NCBI GenBank assembly: GCA_046760105.1
Contig: JBHIDJ010000159.1
Coordinates: forward strand, 1 to 6,640
Direction of reading: 5' to 3'
DNA from: JBHIDJ01 sp046760105
GTDB taxonomy: Bacteria > Pseudomonadota > Gammaproteobacteria > Acidiferrobacterales > SPGG2
DNA length: 6,640 nt
Shown here: positions 1 through 5,494 of the stretch, piece after piece
Layout: every line of letters begins with the position of its first letter
Position numbering within the stretch: the first letter of the stretch is position 1
Notes under the pieces: generated by a model
Seen by the model: only the letters and a program-made list of their open reading frames with translations
What the model was told of the DNA's origin: nothing
The model's database searches: none
Program-made: the position numbers and the translations under genes

Positions 1-1608
1 TCAGAGCCGGCCATCGTAGGCGTGCTGTGGGATACGGCAGGCAATAATAGTAAACGTCTGGCGGTCAACGGCCGCCTCGAACTCCCGTGCAAGCTCGTCG
101 CGATTGTGGGCCAATGCACCGTAGCCACCCAGTGCCTCCGCTACCGCAGGAAAATTCGTGCCACCGAAGTCGACACCCAGATTTGGAAAGCCCGCATTGC
201 GTTGCTTCAGCTCGATCAGCCCAAGCGACTCGTCTACGAACACGACGATGACTAGCGCAAGTTGGAGGTCGCGCAGCGTTGCGAGCTCACCGAGTATCAT
301 CTCCAGACCCGCGTCCCCAGTAAATGCGACGACCTGACGTTGAGGCTCGCTCAGTTTGAAACCGATGGCCAACGGTAGCGCGCTTCCCATGGCGCCCAGT
401 GCGTCTGATTGCAAAAGCGTCTGCGGCTGATAACACTCCCACACCTGGCTCAGCAGGATTCGGTGTGCACCACTGTCCACTGTGGCCACACCGTCGCGCG
501 GTAAAACACAGCGAGTGGTATCGACGACTGCTGCTGGACCCCATTCTTCGTCAGCACCGAAGGCGGACCTCAAGGCAGTTCGCACCGCTTTGGGCTCGCC
601 ACCCGACCACGTCTCGTGCGGTTCGACACCAGCGCGCAATGCCTCCAACCCTGCCCCAACATGTCCGACAAAACTGACGCGCACCTGATGTACGTAGTGC
701 GTGTTGAGGACGGACGTGAACTCTACAACTGGTGTGTGACGATCCCAGGGATCGCGCCAGCCCATGCGCATTTCGATCGGGTCATAACCAACTAGCAGGA
801 TTAAGTCGCTCTGCTTGACTAACGGAAGCAACAACTTGTCTGCCGTCGGCGACAATCCAGCACCGCCAAGACACAAGGGATGGTCCTCGCTTAGCACTCC
901 CTTCGCCTTGTACGTTGTAATGAGCGGAATACCGTAATCTTGCGCCATGGCTGCCACCGTCGATGCCGAGCGGTGGTGGAGCACATCGACACCGGCGATC
1001 ATCAGTGGCCGCATCGCTCCTTTTAGATAATGCCGAGCGGTTTCAAGCTCACTGCTCGCAGCCGGTGACACCGGCGCTGGGCGCACGCGGTGCACGCGAG
1101 TTGTATCCGGCTGCGGACTCCCGGCCAAACCGACTGGCACGTCGATGTGGACGGGTCCTGGTTGATCATCGAGCGCAATCGAAACGGCCTTGTCGATCAC
1201 TACGTCGACGGCACCATCCACAGCAGTGAAGCTTGCTTTGGTGATGGGCGCTAATAGCGTGCGGTGATCGAAGACCTGGTGTGTATAGGTAAGCGCATCA
1301 GCGGCGTTGACACAGCCGGTGAGAAAAATCAGGGGCACACGATCCTGCATGGCATTGGCGATCACAGTCGCCGCATTGGCCACACCGGGGCCGAGCGTCG
1401 CGAGCAACACACCAGGCGCTCCATTGCTATGGAAGACGCCCTCCGCCATAAAGCCTGCACAGTTCTCGTGCTTGGTTAGGACGAACTTGATACCGGCGCT
1501 CGATAGTGCGTTCATAAGCGTCAACACTTCCCCTCCGGGAATGCCGAAGGCGTGACGGCAACCGGCAGCAAACAGCCGTCGCGCAATAATGTCGGCGGCA
1601 GTAGGCAT
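1..1608 (-). CDS. Thiamine-diphosphate-dependent enzyme, acetolactate synthase-like
   Basis: This 535-residue protein has the three-domain layout of the acetolactate synthase/benzoylformate decarboxylase superfamily. The N-terminal pyrimidine-binding domain (about 1-165) contains IPGGE (23-27) and KHENCAGFMAEG, in which Glu48 is the expected cofactor-activating glutamate, plus LGPGVANA. A central domain spans about 185-330. The C-terminal diphosphate-binding domain (about 360-535) has the metal motif GDAGLE (431-436), with Asp459 of VDESLGLI at the second metal-ligand position, usually Asn but sometimes Asp. The fold predicts cytoplasmic decarboxylation or ligation of a 2-oxo acid; the substrate is not evident. 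It is somewhat shorter than typical acetolactate synthase large subunits, and no small regulatory subunit gene is visible, so branched-chain amino acid biosynthesis is unlikely. It starts 13 bases after the stop of the acyl-CoA dehydrogenase-like gene with only a weak ribosome site, implying coupled expression. Family assignment is secure, function is not. The stop codon occupies bases 1-3. Confidence 0.88.
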   Translation of the reverse strand: MPTAADIIARRLFAAGCRHAFGIPGGEVLTLMNALSSAGIKFVLTKHENCAGFMAEGVFHSNGAPGVLLATLGPGVANAATVIANAMQDRVPLIFLTGCVNAADALTYTHQVFDHRTLLAPITKASFTAVDGAVDVVIDKAVSIALDDQPGPVHIDVPVGLAGSPQPDTTRVHRVRPAPVSPAASSELETARHYLKGAMRPLMIAGVDVLHHRSASTVAAMAQDYGIPLITTYKAKGVLSEDHPLCLGGAGLSPTADKLLLPLVKQSDLILLVGYDPIEMRMGWRDPWDRHTPVVEFTSVLNTHYVHQVRVSFVGHVGAGLEALRAGVEPHETWSGGEPKAVRTALRSAFGADEEWGPAAVVDTTRCVLPRDGVATVDSGAHRILLSQVWECYQPQTLLQSDALGAMGSALPLAIGFKLSEPQRQVVAFTGDAGLEMILGELATLRDLQLALVIVVFVDESLGLIELKQRNAGFPNLGVDFGGTNFPAVAEALGGYGALAHNRDELAREFEAAVDRQTFTIIACRIPQHAYDGRL

Positions 1609-1621
1609 GGTGCTTCGGGTA

Positions 1622-2815
1622 TCAGTTCCCCCGCTCCGTCAAGTAGCCGTCGCGGGTCTGCGGGAGTTTACGGCCCAGTAATTGCGACGCGATCACGGTG
1701 CGCAGGATTTGCGCAGTCCCGCCGCCAATGGTGAACATGCGCGCATCCCGTACCATGCGCTCCAGGGGTAAGTTGCGTGAGTAGCCCGCCGCACCGAACA
1801 CTTGGAGCGCATCGTTGGTTACTTTGATTGCCATCTCGGACGCGAACACCTTAGCCTCCGCAGCCTCGGTGATATCGGGGAAACCCGTTCCCGCACCCAC
1901 CACCGCTGTGTGGATCAGCAATCGCGCGGCTGTGACTTGAGTATGCATGTCGACAAGCATCCATTGCAGTCCTTGAAACTCGCAGATGGGGCGGCCGAAC
2001 TGCTCTCGCTGTTGGGCATAGTCGAGCGCGAGCTCATATGCCCCGGCGGCAATGCCCAAAGCGACGGTCGCGGCACCCACACGCTGAGCGTTATAGGCGT
2101 TCATTAAGCTGGCGAAACCGCGTCGAATACCCTTGGGCGGAATTAGCACCATGTCCTCGGCGATCTCGAGATCCTCGAAGATTATTTCGGTTTCGGGAAT
2201 CCCCCGCAGTCCCATCGCCGGCTCGCGCGCGCCGATGATGAGTCCCTTGGCTTGGTCACGCACCGCGATAAAGCCACCGATCCCCTGCTCAACCCCATTT
2301 TCGAAAACGCGCGCGAAAATAAGGTGCAGCTTGGATACGCCGCCACCTGTGATCCAATGTTTACTGCCGTTTAGCACATATCGATCGCCCTTGCGGTCTG
2401 CGCGCGTTTTCATCTGTGTCGCGGCGCTGCCCGCACCGGGTTCGGTGATACAAATCGCAGGCTTGTCACCACCCAGGACCAGTCCGGCGGCGAGCTCTTT
2501 CTGTGGCTTTGTACCGTACTTCATGATGGCGCCGATAGCGCCCATGTTGCCCTCAACGACGATACGCCCCGTGACACCACATACCTTCGCCATCTCCTCG
2601 ATCACCAGGGCTGCATCCAGGTAAGTCAAGCCAAGACCGCCATATTCTTCGGGGATCGTCATCCCCATATATCCCGCCTCGGTCAACGCCTTCACGTTAT
2701 CCCACGGATACTCCTCCGAACCATCGATCTCTGCCGCACGCGGAGCGATTTCTTTTTGCGCCAACTTTCGGGCGCTTTGTTGCAATGCTCTTTGGGTTTC
2801 GGTTAGTTCAAACAT
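1622..2815 (-). CDS. acd: Acyl-CoA dehydrogenase-fold protein, probable 3-sulfinopropionyl-CoA desulfinase-like
   Basis: This 397-residue flavoprotein has the complete acyl-CoA dehydrogenase architecture: N-terminal helical domain (1-120), beta domain with CITEPGAGSAA (122-132) and WITGGG (154-159), and C-terminal helical domain with REQFGRPI. The superfamily's catalytic glutamate is absent from both known sites: the YEGT position reads GGGT (364-367, Gly365), and the isovaleryl/long-chain-type position reads YNAQR (Gln244). With Arg84 (VTGR), YPWDN (36-40), AYNAQRVGA and LPQTRDGYL, this resembles, from memory, the Advenella desulfinase Acd, where Arg84 and a Gln near 246 are active-site residues. 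That enzyme splits 3-sulfinopropionyl-CoA to propionyl-CoA and sulfite, in the cytoplasm, without net oxidation. The frame stays open to an ATG at 2902, but those extra 29 residues are translated from a 7-base repeat; homologues begin near MFELTETQR, so I choose 2815. Its ribosome site is weak. The gene follows the transporter ATPase and is 13 bases ahead of the ThDP enzyme. Alternative: a dehydrogenase for another acyl-CoA using a different base. Confidence 0.85.
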   Translation of the reverse strand: MFELTETQRALQQSARKLAQKEIAPRAAEIDGSEEYPWDNVKALTEAGYMGMTIPEEYGGLGLTYLDAALVIEEMAKVCGVTGRIVVEGNMGAIGAIMKYGTKPQKELAAGLVLGGDKPAICITEPGAGSAATQMKTRADRKGDRYVLNGSKHWITGGGVSKLHLIFARVFENGVEQGIGGFIAVRDQAKGLIIGAREPAMGLRGIPETEIIFEDLEIAEDMVLIPPKGIRRGFASLMNAYNAQRVGAATVALGIAAGAYELALDYAQQREQFGRPICEFQGLQWMLVDMHTQVTAARLLIHTAVVGAGTGFPDITEAAEAKVFASEMAIKVTNDALQVFGAAGYSRNLPLERMVRDARMFTIGGGTAQILRTVIASQLLGRKLPQTRDGYLTERGN

Positions 2816-2826
2816 TTTTTCTACCG

Positions 2827-2854
2827 AAGTAGCAAGTAACAAGTTGCAAGTAGC
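2827..2854. repeat. Heptanucleotide tandem repeat, four units
   Basis: Four head-to-tail 7-base units on the plus strand, AAGTAGC, AAGTAAC, AAGTTGC and AAGTAGC, are followed by a decayed fifth (AAGGCAT, 2855-2861). Units differ from each other at one or two positions, always in the second half. The array sits in the 90-base gap between the ATPase gene and the start of the acyl-CoA dehydrogenase-like gene, 11 bases upstream of that start, so it lies in the leader where ribosomes would load. Its function is unknown. Confidence 0.85.
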
Positions 2855-2862
2855 AAGGCATA

Positions 2863-2881
2863 GGTGTCGCTCGCGGACACC
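2863..2881 (-). other. Small GC-rich hairpin between ATPase and acyl-CoA dehydrogenase-like genes
   Basis: GGTGTC (2863-2868) and GACACC (2876-2881) form a perfect 6-base-pair stem with a 7-base loop, about 25 bases after the ATPase stop codon. No T-run follows on the minus strand, so it is not a convincing intrinsic terminator. It could affect RNA processing or stability, or be chance. Confidence 0.4.
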
Positions 2882-2905
2882 GATGAGGACGATACAAGCC
2901 AAACT

Positions 2906-3688
2906 TCAGAGAATCTGGCTCAAAAACTCCTTGGTGCGCGGATCCTTGGCCTCTTTGAAGAAGGTCGCGGGTGGCCCGTGCTCGACGATGATGCCCCGGT
3001 CGGTAAAGTAAATGTGATCGGCCAACTCCCGGGCGAAGCCCATCTCATGCGTCACTAGCATGCAGGTCATGCCGTCTTCGGCCAGCTCCTGAATCGTAAA
3101 CAGCACTTCTTTCACGGTCTCCGGATCCAACGCTGACGTGACTTCATCGAACAACATGATGTCGGGATTCATCGCCAGCGATCGGGCAATGGCGACGCGC
3201 TGCTGCTGGCCACCGGATAGCTCACCCGGATAGCTGTTCTCCTTGCCTTCCAGCCGCACCTTTTTGATGAGCCGATACGCCCGTTCTTCCACTTCCGTCT
3301 TGTCCTGTTTGAGCACATGGATCGGCGCCATCATGATGTTCTCGAGTGCCGTCTTGTGCGGAAACAGGTTGTACTGCTGGAACACCATGCCGACCTTCTT
3401 GCGCAGTTCCAGTTTGTTCAGGTTCGTATCGTTGACCTCCTGGCCTTCTACTTTTATGGAACCCTTGTCAATCGGATTAAGGGCGTTAATACATCGAATC
3501 AGGGTTGACTTGCCGGAGCCCGACGGACCGATGATGCAGATCACCTCTCTTTTCATGACATCGAAAGAGATGCCCTTAAGCACCTCAAGATCGCCGAACG
3601 ACTTATGCACGTCTTTCAGGCTTACCATCGGCTGATCTTTGGTCCAGTGCACTCGATGCTGCGCTGTAGCTGCTGACTGCCGACTCAT
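2906..3688 (-). CDS. Polar amino-acid ABC transporter, ATP-binding protein
   Basis: This 260-residue protein is the nucleotide-binding subunit that powers import through the two permeases encoded just upstream; two copies would sit on the cytoplasmic face of the inner membrane. All ABC ATPase elements are present in order: Walker A GPSGSGKST (54-62), Q-loop at Gln104 (FQQYNLFPH), signature LSGGQ (157-161), Walker B IMLFDE (177-182, catalytic Glu182), D-loop SALD (185-188) and H-loop His214. It resembles the HisP/GlnQ group, with DEVTSALDP where many members have DEPTSALDP. The ATG at 3688 is preceded by GGAG nine bases away. A second ATG at residue 21 (3628) would give a more typical 240-residue protein but has no clear ribosome site, so the first 20 residues are uncertain. 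A 102-base gap holding a repeat element separates it from the permease gene. Substrate specificity cannot come from this subunit. Confidence 0.95.
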   Translation of the reverse strand: MSRQSAATAQHRVHWTKDQPMVSLKDVHKSFGDLEVLKGISFDVMKREVICIIGPSGSGKSTLIRCINALNPIDKGSIKVEGQEVNDTNLNKLELRKKVGMVFQQYNLFPHKTALENIMMAPIHVLKQDKTEVEERAYRLIKKVRLEGKENSYPGELSGGQQQRVAIARSLAMNPDIMLFDEVTSALDPETVKEVLFTIQELAEDGMTCMLVTHEMGFARELADHIYFTDRGIIVEHGPPATFFKEAKDPRTKEFLSQIL

Positions 3689-3708
3689 GGCCTATCACTC
3701 CAGGTCCG

Positions 3709-3788
3709 GTGATTGGTCATGAGTAACTCGTGATTCGTATCTCCGCATTTGCAAATCACCAGTCACGAATCACTAGTCACCAGTCACT
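3709..3788. repeat. Composite inverted repeat built from opposed heptanucleotide arrays
   Basis: Five 7-base units run from 3709 to 3743: GTGATTG, GTCATGA, GTAACTC, GTGATTC, GTATCTC. Five units of roughly complementary sense run from 3754 to 3788: AATCACC, AGTCACG, AATCACT, AGTCACC, AGTCACT. Between them is the perfect 10-base palindrome ATTTGCAAAT (3747-3756). The 9-base arms GTGATTCGT (3730-3738) and ACGAATCAC (3765-3773) are perfectly complementary and share the palindrome's centre at 3751/3752; pairing continues outward imperfectly. The element fills most of the gap between the second permease gene, whose stop codon begins two bases away, and the ATPase gene. No T-run follows the structure on either strand. 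Its role is unknown. Confidence 0.8.
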
Positions 3789-3790
3789 AT

Positions 3791-4675
3791 CTAAATGTTC
3801 ACCGCGTACTTACGCTCAAGGCGTACTGTCCAGCGCGCGATCGGATAACAGTAAAGGAAGAACCAGAGCAGAATAAAGGAATAGAACGGGACAAGGAGTT
3901 CCGCCCGGTCTTCCGCTGCAAGCGCTTGCTGAGTCAGGGTCATCACCTCCGAGACGCCAACGACGGAAGCCAATACGGTCGCCATGGTCAGAATGGCGTA
4001 GAGATTCATCCACGGTGGCAACATGCGCTTGACGCATTGAGGAATGATGATCATCCACAAGGTCTGGCGGCGCGAGAAGGCAAGCGATTCCGCCGCCTCC
4101 CACTGCCCGCTCGGGATTGACTGGATTGCGCCGCGGACAATCTCCGAGATGTTCGCCATCACCGGCAGTGCAAGACCGAAGGTCGCCTTTACCCAGTCGG
4201 GAAACGGGATTGCGAATTCGCCGATGCGGAACTCGAACGGAAGCAGGAACATGCAGAAGAACAGGAGCACCAGCCACGGCGCGTTACGAAAGAACTGGGT
4301 AACGAACCGCGACCCCTTGCGTACCGGAGGCAGCAGTGATATCTGCCAGATGCCCAGGAACGCCCCGGCAATGGTCCCGCCCGCCATCGCCATGAAGCTG
4401 ATAGCCAGGTTGAAGACGAAACCCTTAAGCAGGAGCGGCGTCCACTTGATTATGCTCTCGATGATCGAGGGCATTCCCGGTTGCGCCTGGGCTTCGGCCA
4501 CCCCGACTGTGAACAAGAACACCAGCGCAAGCCACAGACCGTACCTCGCCTTCAACCGCGGTACGGGCGCGCCGATAAGACGCTCGTCGGCCGCGCGTTT
4601 GCGGAGGACCTCGGCGCGCGGTAGCAGGACCGCCAGATCGGTACCGCCATTGTGAAGCGGGGGACGGCGGCTCAC
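3791..4675 (-). CDS. Polar amino-acid ABC transporter, permease (HisM-like)
   Basis: An inner-membrane permease of the HisMQ family (294 residues from the chosen start), expected to pair with the permease encoded immediately upstream to form the translocation channel. Visible features are FFRNAPWLVLLFF (about 128-140) and the ATPase-contacting EAA loop starting EAAESLAFSRRQ at about 193, plus about five hydrophobic membrane segments in the conserved part. A 40-residue soluble leader precedes an extra hydrophobic segment (about 46-61) ending AEAQAQ, which is longer than the N-terminus of classical HisM. I start it at a GTG (4675) whose bases overlap the previous gene's TGA as GTGA, the usual arrangement for translational coupling; the resulting N-terminus MSRRPP looks natural. 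An in-frame ATG at 4711 with GGAG nine bases upstream would add 12 residues and overlap the neighbour by 40 bases. Family call certain; start moderately certain. Confidence 0.93.
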   Translation of the reverse strand: MSRRPPLHNGGTDLAVLLPRAEVLRKRAADERLIGAPVPRLKARYGLWLALVFLFTVGVAEAQAQPGMPSIIESIIKWTPLLLKGFVFNLAISFMAMAGGTIAGAFLGIWQISLLPPVRKGSRFVTQFFRNAPWLVLLFFCMFLLPFEFRIGEFAIPFPDWVKATFGLALPVMANISEIVRGAIQSIPSGQWEAAESLAFSRRQTLWMIIIPQCVKRMLPPWMNLYAILTMATVLASVVGVSEVMTLTQQALAAEDRAELLVPFYSFILLWFFLYCYPIARWTVRLERKYAVNI

Positions 4676-5418
4676 GTGCCGTAACCCGGGATTCTCATCG
4701 CGCGTTCCCATCTGTGCATGCTCCAGACGAGAACGGCCACCAGTGATACATAGGCAATCAGCAGGAACATCATCATTTCAGGCACGTTGACATTATCCGA
4801 CCAGATCTGATTGGTAACGTACAGCATCTCGGGAACCGCGATGGCGAAGGCCAGCGTCGTCGTCTTGATCAGGTTGACGAGGTTATTGTTTAGCGCCGGA
4901 AGACACACCCGGAAGGCCAATGGCAGCACGATGTAGATGTAGGCCTTGAGGCGGCTGTAGCCCAGCGACTCCGCCGCCTCGACAGTCGACTTGGGCACTG
5001 CTTCTATACCGGAGCGGAAGATCTCCACATTGAACGCACCGGCGAAGAACGAAAGTGAAATAGCTGCCCATGCAAAGGAACCCAGGAGCGGTTCCTGGAA
5101 GCCGAATTCGTTCTCCACCTTCGGCAACAACTCGCTAAGGGCGAAGTAGAAAAAGTAGAGCTGGACCAGTGGTGGGGTATTACGGAAAAACTGGATGTAG
5201 CCCTGCACGACGCGCCGGGTCCAGATCAAGCGCGAGCCCTGGAGCCAGGCCCCGACGACGCCGATGAGCACGGAAAAGAAAAGGCAGACGAGCGACAGCC
5301 AGATGGTGGTGAAAAACCCTTTGATCATCCGGTCGCGATCGAAGGGATCGTAGAAGATCGTCAGGTTTACGCCGGTCTCTTGATAGAGCCATTCGAACCA
5401 GCCAAAGAACGCTTCCAC
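4672..5418 (-). CDS. Polar amino-acid ABC transporter, permease (HisQ-like)
   Basis: A 248-residue inner-membrane permease of the HisMQ family, partner of the following permease. A cytoplasmic or amphipathic N-terminus (1-30) leads to membrane segments at about 32-59, 80-98, 114-134, 185-205 and 215-234. Diagnostic motifs are FFRNTPPLVQLYFFYF (77-92) and the EAA loop EAAESLGYSRLKAY (147-160) that docks on the ATPase, followed by IVLPLAFR. The start is a GTG with GAGGGG six bases upstream. The gene begins 34 bases after the T-run of the intrinsic terminator that follows the binding-protein gene, so its expression probably depends on read-through, unless an unseen promoter lies within that short gap. 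Its TGA overlaps the next permease's GTG start. Length and motifs are normal for the family. Confidence 0.95.
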   Translation of the reverse strand: MEAFFGWFEWLYQETGVNLTIFYDPFDRDRMIKGFFTTIWLSLVCLFFSVLIGVVGAWLQGSRLIWTRRVVQGYIQFFRNTPPLVQLYFFYFALSELLPKVENEFGFQEPLLGSFAWAAISLSFFAGAFNVEIFRSGIEAVPKSTVEAAESLGYSRLKAYIYIVLPLAFRVCLPALNNNLVNLIKTTTLAFAIAVPEMLYVTNQIWSDNVNVPEMMMFLLIAYVSLVAVLVWSMHRWERAMRIPGYGT

Positions 5419-5424
5419 GAACGT

Positions 5425-5430
5425 CCCCTC
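5425..5430 (-). promoter_or_regulatory. Ribosome-binding site for the first permease gene (GTG start)
   Basis: GAGGGG on the minus strand, six bases before the GTG at 5418. It supports this non-ATG start over later in-frame candidates. Confidence 0.6.
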
Positions 5431-5452
5431 GTGACGCTACCGACGCCTAGAG

Positions 5453-5481
5453 AAAAACGGCGCGGGATCGTTCCCGCGCCG
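5453..5481 (-). terminator. Intrinsic terminator after the binding-protein gene, inside the transporter operon
   Basis: A perfect 9-base-pair GC-rich stem, GGCGCGGGA (5480-5472 read on the minus strand) with TCCCGCGCC (5467-5459), closes a 4-base loop; one further C-G pair extends it (5481/5458), and TTTTT (5457-5453) followed by CTCT comes directly after. This is a textbook Rho-independent terminator for minus-strand transcription. It starts 13 bases beyond the binding-protein stop codon and lies 34 bases before the first permease start. It should allow partial read-through, making binding protein more abundant than permeases, and may also protect the 3' end of the upstream message. Confidence 0.88.
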
Positions 5482-5494
5482 CCCTCAGACAGTT

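Noticed and set aside
431..460. The ThDP enzyme as a degenerate or inactive copy because the usual NN/ND metal motif reads VD
   Set aside because: Counting from Asp432 places Asp459 at the metal-ligand position, a known substitution for Asn, and the other cofactor residues are intact. Coordinates here are protein residues.
2133..2624. A 163-codon plus-strand open frame opposite the acyl-CoA dehydrogenase-like gene (similar long antisense frames opposite the permease, ATPase and ThDP genes)
   Set aside because: They lie wholly antisense to strongly recognisable genes, have low-complexity translations rich in Ser, Pro and Arg, and are expected in GC-rich DNA.
2863..2881. The GGTGTC/GACACC hairpin as a terminator between the ATPase and acyl-CoA dehydrogenase-like genes
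   Set aside because: No T-run follows the stem; kept only as a weak structural feature.
3569..3688. The second ATG (3628) as the start of the ATPase gene
   Set aside because: It would give a more typical length but has no ribosome-binding site, whereas the ATG at 3688 has GGAG at a usable distance. Retained as an alternative.
3709..3788. CRISPR-like array
   Set aside because: The units are 7 bases, directly abutting, degenerate, and reverse orientation half way; there are no spacers and no cas genes.
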